A stretch of DNA of 64,000 nucleotides, from NCBI RefSeq assembly GCF_910592395.1, contig NC_088316.1, forward strand, positions 9,674,001 through 9,738,000, in the 5' to 3' direction. Below, piece after piece: positions 43,452 through 55,699 of this stretch. This DNA is from Lineus longissimus. Lineage: Eukaryota; Nemertea; Pilidiophora; Heteronemertea; Lineidae. The notes under the pieces were generated by a model. The model was not told the DNA's origin. It saw only the letters and a program-made list of their open reading frames with translations, and ran no database searches. The position numbers were made by a program, and so were the translations under genes. Positions within the stretch are counted from its first letter, which is position 1; every line of letters starts with the position of its first letter.

Positions 43452-43849
43452 CATTTCATACGACCGACGAGATTAATAAGTCATCTTATCGATGTTTACG
43501 AATCTACTTTTCACTAATTTAAGTAATCTAAGTATTGGCTCAACACTCAGCAACTCACCTGAACGTGAACGTCCACTTTCTTCTATTTTAACGACATTAC
43601 TCACTGTTATTACAAACTGGACAATGACACGTTTACGTGAGCATTTCGTCACTCGGTGTGACTTTCGAATAATCAGACGCTTCGGCAAAGATCAATCAAA
43701 TCTCACGATCACAATCATTAATTAAATACTATTACTACGTTTCCGAACCGACTCTGGGGGCTGGTCAACATTTTATCAAAAATGGCACGCTCCGGATTAA
43801 CATGACCGACTGTAAGTCATATCCTCACATTTGGAATGAATTTCTTATC

Positions 43850-44503
43850 CCTAAGTGCTCAGGATACCGTCTGCTGGAGAAGTGCCAAAGTGACAATATA
43901 AAACGTATTTTTTGGTTTTGCTAAGCGGTGTTGCCACACCAAGTTACTTTTAACCCTAGATATTGGCAAAGTTTCGGATTTTATCAATAAGCAAAAGCTT
44001 TCATTATATAACCGTATTTTTAAATTTGATACTCCTGTCAGAAACGTAAACATGGTGCTTCTCGTACGGAACATAACAACCAGCAGTAATAGCCCCGGCA
44101 CGCTGATAAGCAATATTATCCGGGGTAGTTTCTCCCCATCAACTATAGCCCTGGCCAGCAATAAAACTGCCCTGATGCAGAAAGACTGCGTCTCTGCGGA
44201 CGGTGTAGTGGATAGCCTGTGGGCCCTACTACACTCTGAGAGTTTTAATCAGTGCACTTCCAAGGGATAAACAACTCGCAAATCTGTTATTGAAGTCATT
44301 TTAATCCATTGTTATTGTAATACTATTGCCGTTTTTACTGCTGGTTGTGTAATGTAGTGTTTTAATTACTGCTGTATTTTATGAGTAAGATGCAATGTAA
44401 TGTTTTATCTGGTCTCTGTAAGCAGTTTATATTCTTTTATTGTCTGTACATGTATTGTATTCTTCTGTTAAGGAGGACAGTAAAGTGTTATTATTATTAT
44501 TAT
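43850..44503 (+). pseudogene. CR1-like LINE 3' fragment
   Basis: The translation CCHTKLLLTLDIGKVSDFIN then KQKLSLYNRIFKFDTPVR parallels the C-terminal domain of the LINE at 1522-4245 (FGLSKFCHHSPLLEALDI, QKQIGLSRRIL). It stops at 44270 and is followed by a 3' UTR and a TTATTATTATTATTAT tail at about 44488-44503. A frameshift is needed near 43920. Only this 3' end is present, as is usual for 5'-truncated insertions. Confidence 0.7.
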
Positions 44504-44690
44504 AATCGCTATTTTCACGTTTCATGTTGGTATCCGATATTCACGCATTTTTTGCCTATTTAGGATTCAAGTATTTCTTCGCTTATTGTTTCACTGTTTT
44601 TGTAAACACGCAGGCTAGCTTCTGACTGGTTAGTTTTGGTCACTTTTGTGCCCGTTTTGGGGTTTTTGGTGAACTTTGTTTTTCCAAATC

Positions 44691-45265
44691 ATGCAAGATT
44701 CGCAGGTTCCCGGGCCAAGTAAGGCATACACAGCACCACGCAATAGGCCTACACGCCCGCCTAGCACTGGTAGTGCAGGCAGGCCTAGATCACCAATCAA
44801 TAGCAGCAAGTCATTCGCGGAGGTATTGAATGATCCGATTACTCAATTGGTTAAAGAGGACCCTTTCTTGGGTATGAGCCGTGAACATGGAATACAATGC
44901 AGGTTTATTGATGACGCTACCTTGGATGATTACCTAGTCCAAATAGCCAAGATTGTCGGAGCGAAGAATATTATCGCCGCTTCAAAGTTTTCTTCAAGTC
45001 TCAAAACTTTGCAGACCTTGTTGCTGCTCATGGGTCAACTTCTTGGACGTTAACCCGGTTGGTAAGCCGACCACCAATCTCATCATTTCGGGGGTACCAC
45101 TCTTTCTACCCAACGATGCTATATTAACGCAGCTTCGTCAATTCGGACCAGTAACTAATAACATTCATTACATCCCCCTTTGTACTAGGGAAAAGGGCCT
45201 AAGTCACATTAAGTCTTTTCGATTTAAATTCAACCTAAACCCCATGCTGGATAGAACATGTAAGA
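44691..45265 (+). pseudogene. Tx1-like LINE ORF1 protein, partial
   Basis: The ATG at 44691 starts a Pro/Ser-rich segment (RNRPTRPPSTGSAGRPRSP). After frame changes near 45000-45060 follows an RNA-binding-like segment (RPTTNLIISGVPLFLPNDAI, LRQFGPVTNNIHYIPL, SHIKSFRF). L1/Tx1 ORF1 proteins bind the element RNA. The C-terminal CCHC region is missing because of the deletion that joins it to ORF2 at about 45262. Confidence 0.6.
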
Positions 45266-48200
45266 AAGGAAAACCACCTGCCCTCCAGTGTGGCTCTTAA
45301 GACTCTTCTTGACAAAATTGACCTCATCGACGCCTGGCGCGAACATCACCCCAATTTAGTTCAGTACAGGAAGATGAGTGATGCGCCTGATTCTTCGGCG
45401 GCAAGGCTTGACAGATTCTACATAAATGATCATTTCATTCCTTTCGCCCGGCATTCGTCCATAATTCCATCCTTCCGGTCTGATCACAACTCAATCAAGT
45501 TGTCTTTGAAGCTTGGTCGTGAATCAAAATCCTCAAAAATCATTGGTGTCTAAATCAATCCATTCTTACAAAACGGCAATACATAGATGAAATTAAATCA
45601 TTTTGGTCAGACTGGAAGAACAGTCAGGGCGATTTTCAGTCTCTTGCCATGTGGTGGGAAATAGGCAAAAACCACATCCGAGTAATAACAAAGGACTACT
45701 GTTCATATTGCAGCCGTTTGATACGGGATGCTGAATGCAGGCTGAAGCGTTCTATTGAGAGGCTAGAAAACCGGCCGTCACTTTCGGAAGAGGAGGTTAC
45801 ACTCTTGACTGAGGAAAGGCAACAGCTCGAACAAATAGCGTCGAGAAAAGTCCAGGGTGCGTGTAATAGAACCAAGTTTCCCTTCCAGCATCACCTAAAT
45901 TCACCCACAGAGTTCTTCTTCAACTTGGAGCACAGAAATGGCAACAAGAGAGCCCTATCCTCCTTAGAAAATGAAAATGGTGAAATAACAACTGATCCTT
46001 TGGAAATCAAGAAAACTGCCGAAGCTTTCTACCAACAGCTTTATACAAAATCTCCTACAGATGAAAAGGCACAAGATGAGCTTCTGAAGGATTTGCATCG
46101 TCTCTCCGAACTTTCCAAGGATACCCTTGATGCAGATTGTGACCTTAACGAATTCACTCGGCAGTTAAAGATAGTCCACGGAACAAAACGCCTGGAATAG
46201 ATGGCCTTCCATTTGAGTTCTACGAAGTGTTCTGGGACACCCTGGGCAGAGACATGTACAAGGTCTTTTGCTACTCGGTTGAAAATAATGAACTCCCGAA
46301 GTCTTGTACAAGATCTGTCATTACCCTCTTGCCCAAATCTGGCAACCTTGGTCTTATCAAAAACTGGCGCCCAGTCTCTCTGCTGTGTACAGATTACAAA
46401 CTCTTCACTAAGGTACTTTCAAATAGATTAAGGCAATCATTGGCTGAAGTAATCCATCCGGACCAGATGTACACGGTTCCAAATCGAACCATATATCATA
46501 ATCTCTCTTTAATTCGGGACACTATTAACCTCGTTATGATAGGGACATTCCTCTTGCTATAATCGCCCTTGATCAGGAGAAAGCCTTCGACCGTGTCGAT
46601 CACAAAGGGCTTCTCATGTGTCTATCAGCGCTAGGGTACAGTTTATATCTTTCGTCAACCTTATCTTTAGCCATCCTGAGTGTCTTCTCAAGCTGAATGG
46701 GGACCTCACCTGTCCTTTCAAATTCGGAAGGGGTATTCGTCAGGGTTGTCCTCTTTCACGTTCACTCTACCCTATATGTATAGAGCCGCTTCTTCATTAC
46801 ATCAGGGTTAATCCAAATATTTCTGGTTTTTCCATTGACGAGAAAAGCTTTCAAAAGCTATCTGGCTACGTTGATGATATTAATGCTTTCATAGCCAGAA
46901 ACTCTGAGTTCACCGCCCTGTCACGTTGCCTTGATCTCTATGAGATTGCTTCATCCGCAAAAATCAATATGGTAAAAACAAAGGGTCTGTGGTGTGGGGC
47001 CTGGAAGGATAGATTGGACACGCTACTCAACCTCTCGTGGAGTAGTGATGGGTTGAAATTTCTAAGTATCCATTTCTGGAATAATGTAACCTTTGAAGAC
47101 CAGAACTGGGAGAATACCTTACAATCTGTCAAGCGCATAATTAGTCGATGGAAGCCCATCTTCCCGTTCCTTTCTCTGAAGGGCAGAGTCCTAGTCATCA
47201 ATTGCCTGGCAGCTTCAATGCTGTGGCATAAATTTCGTATTTTATCACCTCCCAAGAAACTCGTCTCTGACATTCAGGCTGTTTTCACCAACTCATTCTG
47301 GCATGGTAAGCGTCACTGTGTAATGCAAAGCCTTCTTTCTCTGCACGTGGATGATTGTGGCCTCGGCCTAGTTGGCGTAGCATCCAACATTGCTTTGTTC
47401 CGACTAGCTTTCTGCAAACACATGTATTTCGGAGAGGCGGACCATCCTGCGTTTGGAATGTGCCGATATATTTTTTCAGAGATTATCGGGCGTTGAACTA
47501 TGACATTCAGTGGTTCATGTGTAATCTACCGATGGAGTTTTAGCATCCGTCCACCAAACTTTATTAGTGCATGAGGGATTGCATGACTTCCCAAGCTGTT
47601 TTAACCATCCTCAGCACTGTTGACAACAGATATCAAATTGTCTCTGGAACAATCTTTTTCAACCCGACCCTCCTGCCAGGTTACACCCCCTCAAATTCTA
47701 TCCTAAACCTCACTCAAATTTCCACCATTGCTGGTCTTTTCAATCCGATGGTTCCCTCAAAGCCGTGGAAGAAATCCATCTGCTTGCAAGCAACCACTCT
47801 CTTCGCCTATTGGAAAAGGAGCATCATGAACTACTCAGGGCTATTCCCGAAACTTGGGTCGAAATAATTCGGTCTCCGGAGTCCCCTCCTTTGGGCCAGC
47901 AAACCTGCACGCCCCTCAGTGTCCTTGATCCACTCGATTCAGAAAAGTGATTTCGGATCTGTGGTTTCAGGATCTGGCCACCAAGAAATTCTACAACATT
48001 TTTTGTAGTGCCCACTACTCCCAAACACACGCCAACCAACCGGGATACAAGTGAAAGGATTTTCTCTTGTCGGCAAATTATCCGAGGTTTTCGGCTATTT
48101 ACACTTCTTCCATTCCAACAGAGCATAAAGACGTGTAATGGCGGATTTCTCATGGTGCCATAGCCAACCAAGTATTCCACTACTATGCTGGCTTTGCCCG

Positions 48201-48450
48201 AACTCCCGACTGTCTTTTCTGCTCTGCTAACGATGATCCAAATCACACATTCTTCGAGTGCTCCTCCACCTGTAATCTTTGTGCACTTGTGATTCGACTC
48301 GCTAGTGGTCTTGACACAGACTATGTATTTTGCACAGAAGATTACGTGACCCCAATTGATTCCATCCTAACCATAACAATAACATTTTCAGGTCCCACAG
48401 TTCTTCACATTTTGCACTTTTTCATTGATGGCTTATTTCTACTCCCCTGA
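45266..48450 (+). pseudogene. Tx1-like LINE ORF2 (EN C-terminus, RT, zinc knuckle)
   Basis: The start is an endonuclease tail (LIDAWREHHPN, FRSDHNSIKL, the SDH motif). The RT spans four frames: LPFEFYEVFWDTLG, NWRPVSLLCTDYKLFTKVLS (46201-46560), ALDQEKAFDRVDHKGLL (about 46563-46610), and RGIRQGCPLSRSLYPICIEP with GYVDDINAFI (46618-47496), where the usual YADD is YVDD. A C-terminal part is readable at 48160-48445 with CLFCSANDDPNHTFFEC, a C-x2-C-x7-H-x4-C knuckle. Stops and shifts near 45553, 46198, 46560 and 47496 disable it. Confidence 0.82.
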
Positions 48451-48834
48451 TATGATCAGATCTCCCTGTTCGGCACACTTTCATTTTCTAACAGCTTAAC
48501 TCACCCATATAATACCGGAAGTGACGAGTAGTACACACCAACTAAATTGTTCTTTCACCCTTGTTTTATCCTGATCCAATACCTATCATTATTATTATCT
48601 GGTATCTACGTAAACGATTTGTAGTCAACTTTGAGACCTTCACGCGAAATCGTCTTCCGCCCGAGCTGGCTAACCCTTGATATGTAAACCTCTAATATAA
48701 TTTGGTAATTTGCTTTGATTACTGTAATTCTATGTATCTTGTATGAGATCACGCTGCGAGAGACTAATTAAATAGCTTCGACCACACATGACATTCTTGT
48801 CTCCTTCTCTTCAGCTTTATGATAATAAAAAGAG

Positions 48835-49035
48835 GAATAGTTGCCTCTCTACGATCATTTCATGAATTTCATTGATTTTAGAACCACTTAGAGCAAGATG
48901 ATGATGGAGCGCCAATATTACTGTTTTATTGATTGCATGACATGTAAAAAACCTAAGAGATTGGATTTAGAACTCCGAGTTTGATCAAAATTGGAGCACT
49001 CAGTCCGGAGATACAGCAAATTAACTGTTTCATTT
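48835..49035 (-). repeat. Dispersed repeat copy B (inverse of 19904-20210)
   Basis: The reverse complement reads CAGTTAATTTGCTGTATCTC and continues in register with copy A, but lacks its 90-nt internal segment. It is followed by a TTACATGTTATGTAA palindrome. Confidence 0.75.
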
Positions 49036-49039
49036 ACAT

Positions 49040-50276
49040 GTTATGTAACAGCCTTGGTTTCTAAGTGAAGTCAGGCGGCGGGTTCACTGACATAGGTCAG
49101 GCTGATGTTGGATTTCTTACCAAATAATTATTACATTCTCTTATTATAAGGTATTACCTTATCTTATTATAAGGTATGCCATAGCTTTTAATTAGAAATA
49201 CATATTGATAGTGTAAAGTATAGTATATTGATGCATTTGATGCATTTTCTGTAAAAATAAGCAAACTTGAAAAAAATAATCAAAGCTTGCCTGGATTGTC
49301 TAATAAACTGGACTATTTGTTGGGGGTCTATGTTGTTTTTGGGATTGATTTAGTTTTCTCACTTGACGCATTAGCTAAAATAAAACTTTTTAGATGTGAT
49401 ATCTGGCTTCTTAAGCAAATATAACTATCAGTAATTAAATTTATCATGGGCAAAAGTATACTTTCACACTTGAACATTGAAAATGTCAATGAAAAGCAGA
49501 CATGCGTCAATTTTGGTAGGATTAATAGATATTTGTCCTCCAAAGTGGGACAATAGTCTGATTCTTCGTCACAGCTTGTGGTGAACCCATCGCCTGGCTC
49601 TAAAAAGTCAGTTGCTAGCCTGATTAGGTAATCTAGTTGTCAAACACATAAATAGTTAAATCTTTGGATTGCATGGGGTTTTCTGTGTTGTATAAATTGT
49701 TTGGTGGACTTTTGATAATGATAGAGTCTAACTGACGACATAAACGCTGGAGTCTGCTTCAAGATTTTTGGGATTGATTTCTTTTGATATGCAGTAAATC
49801 AAAAGCCTATTATCTTCAAATTGAAGAAAAATAATATAGCATATCAGTATCAGTCGGCTATTGAAAATTGACCTGATCTTATTAACGGTTTCAACACTAG
49901 CATGACTAGGAGGTATCCGCAAAAAAGAAATGCATTTACTGAACTCAAGAGAATTTCACTGAAATGTGTATGGCAAGTGTGTATATAAGGAGGATGCATG
50001 TTTTTGGTGTGACCTCATTTTCACAAAGGTCAGGTAGGGCAAAATTCAATAGTTAACGATTGGTCCAACGACTAATGATGAAAACGCTCTAACTTAACAC
50101 TGCTATTATACGATTTTCTTTTCAAAGGCGGTTTTTGAAATGTTCTCCAAATATTTTACTTTGGGAATGGTGTACATTATATAAAGCTGTAATGTGAGGC
50201 TTAGAAGTATGTTGAGATTTCTCATCATATCCGTTACACTAACACCGACATAAACACACATGTAACACAAGTCACT
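49040..50276. other. Non-coding stretch
   Basis: No exon was recognised. At about 49137-49172 the sequence CTTATTATAAGGTATTACCT is followed by a second copy of CTTATTATAAGGTA, forming a short direct/inverted repeat. Near 50230 a GTTACACTAACACC motif resembles MITE ends at 51165 and 52450, suggesting the Helitron that follows landed in an older repeat. Confidence 0.45.
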
Positions 50277-51135
50277 TCATCACTACTTTAATGGACGTAG
50301 AGCGTAAAGTTTTCCTGAAAGTCCTGGTTGATATGGAGATGGTCCTCGCCGGGTTTAACGGGTAAACTTTGCAGCGATCTCGGAGAAATAGCATTTTTTG
50401 TTCTTTCTATATATGGGCATACTCATCAACATAAGGGGCCATTTCAGCAGGTCTAAATTTTCATATGGGGCCATCTATTAAATGAAAAGTGTGGGATTAT
50501 ACGAAAGTAAGCCGGGAAGGTATTGGGGCCACTATATGTTTAAAACACTCATCCATCGCCGCAATTTTCCCCCTTTATTTTGGTCGTACTCTTTCACCTT
50601 AAGTTGTTAATTGCTCTGAATTTTTCGAAGTACCGTATTGGAATTCATTACGTGATACACGGCACATAATAACAAACCGCCTCACCCGACCCAAGCACTG
50701 GGCGAAAAGTAGCGCACAGCTCCCTATATGAATACCCGGGGCAAATATAAAATATAATATAAAATCCTGATTAACATTTCTTTACTGCAATAAAAACAGG
50801 CTAACCACTGCAGATTAAAAAGTAAGTGAGTGTTCCGGAACGAGTGGCGTCCGTGCGGAGGGTGTCGAAAAAACCCTAGGCGAACTACTTCATCCGTCTG
50901 GTGCTGCCACCCACTATGCTCGCGGCATTTGCTGTAATAAGTTCGTAACTTATCGCCATTGCCTCTTCACCATTCGCGAAATAGTTGGTCAAAATAACTC
51001 GAGACCACTTTGAAGAGTGCTGGAGTTTAGACAACATCACAACCCCCAGACATATCATTTCATTTCACCCAAATTGCCCCTACCCCACAGTAACCCAACA
51101 CCCTAAAACAACCCGCGCCACGGGTATTATGCTAG
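50277..51135 (+). mobile_element. Non-autonomous Helitron, copy 1
   Basis: The 3' end reads CCCGCGCCACGGGTATTATG then CTAG (51132-51135) followed by T: a hairpin about seven nt upstream of CTAG, as expected for Helitrons. The 5' end is near TCATCACTACTTTAATGGAC (50277). An inverted, diverged copy occupies 62437-63470 and ends at an identical CTAG. There is no coding capacity. The 5' end lacks a clean A|TC junction, so that side is less sure. Confidence 0.8.
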
Positions 51136-51239
51136 TATTTATAATTAGTGTGAAAAATCTGTTACACTAACACCTAACACCAGATTAAATTAGCAATGTC
51201 AACTCACCCTATGTCAATACATTTCAGTCATTATGCGTA

Positions 51240-52250
51240 CGACTACGTATTCCTGTAGAGGAACGACGCATAATCGTTGTCAAAGACTTTGTATCTACCC
51301 TGAAGTCAGCCGTTCTTCGTCAAAGGCCACTTACACTGGAACAAGCCATCGCCTATGCCATGAATGTAGAGGCATGTAGGGACATAGGACTCCCAGGTGC
51401 GGAATTGGCACCCATACGGCATGTAATGGAGGCGGCAAACACAATGTTACATAAGTGTCAGCATCTTGTCACCAGCGTCGAGTTTGAAAGAGCCCAACTG
51501 GCCACGCAACAAAAGTTTAACTGCATCATGTCATCCCATGACAAATTCCAAATCTAGAGTAGTGCAATGCAACCATCGCAAACAAGTGGAGTGCAACAGC
51601 CTCTTACAGAAGGCTACAACCGACAACGTCTTCATAGTACCAACTGCGGTAAAGCAGGAAATACTGCGTCCAGATGCTGGCAACCACAACCGAATGGAGC
51701 AGCACCAACAACTCGCCCACCCCCAGCAGCACCCCTTCGCCTATGTATTGTCAACACAACGGTGTGGGTGGACGCACCACTGAAAATTGCAGAACATACC
51801 CACCGACACAGAATGCAACTACATCAACACAGTCACGGCCTAGCAATTTGTCGGGAAACGCCTATGGGACGGGGAAGCTTTAAGCGCCATGGCTTCCCAT
51901 TCGCCCCGATTCAATGATGTTTACAACGCCAATACAACCCACATCGATTTCGATTGCGATACAGCGGAGAGCATTCGCCCCGTAACTCACGATGTCTCAC
52001 CAACCATTGCCACTGCAATTCTTAAAGACCAAGCGGAAGTTACAACGGACACATTTAAAGACCTCCTATCCAGCAGCCCTGTATCGACAGTAGAAGCACT
52101 CTCAACAAAACTGCAGCACCACCAACAGCAGACCTTTCGGCATTATCACAAAGAATACGAACACGCATCGGCACCTGTCACTTACCATAACACGGAGGCT
52201 TATTTCGAAAATTCCCGACAAATAGGAGGGTATGACCTATCGGCCACATT
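51240..52250 (+). pseudogene. LTR-retrotransposon gag remnant
   Basis: The translation EERRIIVVKDFVSTLKSAVL and LTLEQAIAYAMNVEACRDIG resembles the C-terminal half of a Gypsy-type capsid. The frame then shifts to a degraded zinc knuckle (TNCGKAGNTASRC, with one Cys and the His lost) and a second knuckle-like stretch (YCQHNGVGGRTTENC). A further ORF (51889-52335) follows with no clear domain. No LTR, protease or RT was found nearby. The exact superfamily is uncertain. Confidence 0.55.
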
Positions 52251-52470
52251 GGGTGACTTCATAGTTGGTGTTAGTGTTAATTTTGTAAAAGTGTTAGGGC
52301 TTTTATGCAGCAACAAAGACAATATTTCTGAATGACGCTGCGATCAACACAAACTTAAGGTGTAAAGCTAAGGGTATACAGCCTTGTTTGTGGAAATGAT
52401 GCATCCAGGGCTGCTGAAAAACTATAACACTTTCCCAAAGTTAACACTAACACCAACTTTGAAGTCACCC
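52251..52470. mobile_element. 220-bp MITE with GGGTGACTTCA ends
   Basis: GGGTGACTTCATAGTTGGTG at the left is inverse to CACCAACTTTGAAGTCACCC at the right; the inverted repeats extend about 33 bp through GTTAGTGTTAA. Similar end motifs occur near 20620 and 51205. No clear target duplication. It interrupts the gag-remnant region. Confidence 0.75.
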
Positions 52471-52475
52471 AGTAC

Positions 52476-53575
52476 CTAGGACTACAACACAAGATGATAA
52501 AGTACAACTGGCTGGATTAATGACTACACCACTTTACACGCAGATGGTCCTAGGTCCCCCCCCCCCCCAGCGAAACCACATTGGGATTACTGAATTGTGT
52601 ACGAGGAATTTGACAATACGTAGCTTTAGATCGCACAAAAATAAACTTTTTTCTTTTTTAGTTTTCAGTAGAGTTTTAAGCAAAAACTTTTCTGAAAAGA
52701 CATTCCGGAGTAATGTCTTGTTGGTAAGGAGGGATGTACGGTTTACCCGTATGGTCTGTTGTTTTAAAGGGTTAACACTCACAGCTTTTATACATGGCAT
52801 CGACTTAGAGGTTTCGATTTTATGTAAAATGTTAGCAATTGTATAAGACTTGAGTTTATCTCTTGTTAATACTTAGCGGTGTAAAAGAAGGAAGTCACAA
52901 AAGAAAAATGAGGTCATTATGGTTATCCTCATTCACGGTGTAATAATTCTGATTGATTGGCAGACACAACTAGCTGGTTACTGTGACCCCTGCTAGCAAA
53001 ATGAGTCGGAATGCGCACAGGCCAATTATGAGCTACAGCACAAAACACAGTAACATGCAGATTTCGACGAAGTTGAGATTATGGCAAAAATGAGTTCATT
53101 AATATACAATCTAACGATCCTAAAAATCAAAATAGCCAAAAAAACATTTAAGATGACCATAATTTTGAAATTTTCTATGAAGCATGTCTTGAGAAGTCTT
53201 TGTTTTATCCATTTTTTTCTTCAGAAGTTGGCATTTTTCTCCGCATTCTCGCGGACGACCTGGGAATCCCATTGCGCCATATTTGGTATTATTACAACGG
53301 GGAATCTCTCTACTTTCTAAATATGGCATTGGAATTTCCGCTGACGTCAACCTGAACCAATCAAACCAAGGTTTTCAAACTCCTGTAGGCGTAAACAAAA
53401 CCTTCTTGTACGCTGATTGGTCGAGACACTCCGCGCAATGCATTGTGGGAATATGACAGCACCCATGTTTTAATAACGCGGAGTAAGCACGTTCGTAATT
53501 TACGGTTTAAAAGTCTCACTTTCGAGCATTTAAATCAAAATAAAGTGGATGTAAGTGAGTGAATAGTGTTGTAGA
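52476..53575. other. Non-coding stretch
   Basis: No gene was recognised. A C-run of about 11 lies at 52557-52568. Several ORFs on both strands have no family features. Confidence 0.4.
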
Positions 53576-54439
53576 ATGGATAGAGCAGACAATGAGAGTG
53601 CTCAGCGCGTTGCAAATGCGCTGAACGCACTGGAATCGGCAAATCTTGCCGGGGCAATTGATAGGGAACAATTTGCCGAACTCTTCGACGATATCTTTGG
53701 TGGTCAGGACGCTGTGAGTAGCGATAATGACTCTGAAAACAATGAAAGTGACACTGAGGAGGGTTATACGCTTCTTGACAATCTTGAAAATGATGATCCA
53801 GGGGGTTCGGGTGGAAATTTCGATGATAATAACGATGTTGTTGAGGAGGTTGTTTTACATGCTGATAATGTACATGATGTACACACTACTGATAATGGTG
53901 CTGCTGAGCCTGCCCCTCCTATAGCTGGTCATGACTCTGATTAATCAGACACCGATGAACAGGGACCTTATGTACATGACGATGCTGATGCTGCCATGGA
54001 ACGTGTTGCCAATATGATGTTCAATCCTGATGAGGCAGTCGAAATTCAGAAGATCGCAAATTTCCTCTGTGGCTATGCAGCATTCAGGAAATGACTCTGT
54101 ATGAAAGAGTTGGACCCTAATCTAGTGCACAGTATACGTTTGAATATGCAGGAGATGAACGACTATGAGAAGAACCTTGTCATCATTGCAAAAGTCAGTG
54201 TCAATCTTAATCGCTCAGAACGAACCAAGGGGAACAAGAAAAAAGAGATGAAGTTCGTAACCTTTCGAGTGGATCGTAATCTGTTGAAGGGACAAGAATC
54301 TGTCGAGATGCTTTTAAATTTGTGCACTGCTAAGTTCTTATTCCACTCTAGTTGGGCCTTCTGCAACATATGGCCTATATTAGTTCATGTCTTCATGGTG
54401 GGGGCTAACATCAAGGATTTTTCATCTGCCAAGTCATGA
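53576..54439 (+). pseudogene. Unidentified ORF with acidic N-terminus, two in-frame stops
   Basis: One frame is open from ATG 53576 to 54439 apart from stops at 53942-53944 and about 54092; no frameshift is needed. The first 120 residues (MDRADNESAQRVANALNALE...) turn strongly acidic (DSENNESDTEEG). The last 110 (DPNLVHSIRLNMQEMNDYEK, CTAKFLFHSSWAFCNI) resemble the N-terminal part of unnamed transposon-like proteins in marine invertebrates, by memory only. No catalytic domain is visible downstream. It may be a degraded transposase N-terminus. Confidence 0.4.
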
Positions 54440-54763
54440 AGTACGGTATACATAATGTACCTCACCTTGTACTTGCATGAATGATACTTTGTAATCTAGT
54501 AATAGTTTAAAACATATACCTGTATCGAACAGATAGGCTGGTGCAATGGTTAGGGCAGGTTGATTCACACCTGCCTTGAGCATGATTTTCTTGCAGAACT
54601 TAGAGAACTATCTTCTCAAGCACACATATCAGAAAAGAACTTACATAATTGGAACCTAACCCATACGAATCACTCACTGCATCAATAGAAAAGAGCGACA
54701 GACTCAGTACCATCACTTGACAACCTCATAGCTCACTAAGAAACTCTACAGCTGCCTTTTTCT
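54440..54763. other. Non-coding stretch
   Basis: A segment near 54538-54580 (TGGTGCAATGGTTAGGGCAG) resembles a tRNA/SINE A box, but no cloverleaf or B box was found. Confidence 0.4.
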
Positions 54764-55699
54764 GAGAACTCAACGTGAACCATAGGACATCGACATAAAC
54801 CTCCGGCCAAGTTCTTATTCGAAATAAAGCTCACCGCAAAAACGTAAATCAAATCATGGTTGTTCATTGAATGCTGCATGACTGTGTGTTTCACTAGACG
54901 GGCGCCGAGCATCCCCTAAAATTCTCTGGTAGGATGCACTCCTCTCTCTGCCCATCTAGAGGTCTCCCACTTGATCTTAGTTCCAGAATCATGAGCAGAA
55001 ACCCCTTGTCACCGCTTCAGGACAAAGGCAGCCAGAGATCACTGCAGGAACCGGTTAACATTGACCTAGTCCTCCGAGAACTCAACGTAAACCATAGGAC
55101 ATCGACATAAACCTCCGGCCAAGTTCTTATTCGAAATAAAGCTCACCGCAAAAACGTAAATCAAATCATGGTTGTTCATTGAATGCTGCATGACTATGTG
55201 TTTCACTAGACGGGCGCCGAGCATCCCCTAAAACTCTCTGGTAGGATTCACTCCTCTCTCTGCCCATCTAGAGGTCTCCCACTTGATCTTAGTCCCAGAA
55301 TCATGAGCAGAAACCCCTTGTCACCGCTTCAGGACAAAGGCAGCCAGAGATCACTGCAGGAACCGGTTAACATTGACCTAGTCCTCCGAGAACTCAACGT
55401 AAACCATAGGACGTCGACATAAACCTCCGGCCAAGTTCTTATTCGAAATAAAGCTCACCGCAAAAACGTAAATCAAATCATGGTTGTTCATTGAATGCTG
55501 CATGACTATGTGTTTCACTAGACGGGCGCCGAGCATCCCCTAAAACTCTCGGGTAGGATTCACTCCTCTCTCTGCCCATCTAGAGGTCTCCCACTTGATC
55601 TTAGTCCCAGAATCATGAGCAGAAACCCCTTGTCACCGCTTCAGGACAAAGGCAGCCAGAGATCACTGCAGGAACCGGTTAACATTGACCTAGTCCTCC
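54764..55699. repeat. Three tandem 312-bp units
   Basis: Units start at 54764, 55076 and 55388 with GAGAACTCAACGT and the third ends at 55699. They differ at only a handful of positions, units 2 and 3 being closest. The unit has no recognised gene, RNA or transposon end. The array is either a young satellite or a recent local triplication. Confidence 0.95.

Larger units (their letters stand above)
44691..48600 (+). mobile_element. Tx1-like (L1 group) LINE, internally deleted
   Basis: ORF1, the C-terminal part of an APE endonuclease, a full RT region and a C-terminal zinc knuckle appear in order. ORF1 and most of the endonuclease are fused by an internal deletion near 45262. Many frame changes make it inactive. 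The L1/Tx1 assignment rests on RT wording such as RGIRQGCPLS and ALDQEKAFDRVDH and on the ORF1 type. The exact 3' end is uncertain; a CATTATTATTATCT stretch near 48588 may mark it. Confidence 0.78.

Noticed and set aside
44504-48600. Possibility that the CR1-like tail and the Tx1-like ORFs form one element
   Set aside because: The upstream piece ends in its own (TTA)n tail and matches the LINE at 1.5-4.2 kb, while the downstream RT is of a different type.
54538-54590. tRNA-like A box (TGGTGCAATGGTTAGGGCAG)
   Set aside because: No cloverleaf, anticodon arm or B box (GGTTCGA) could be built; at most a decayed SINE.
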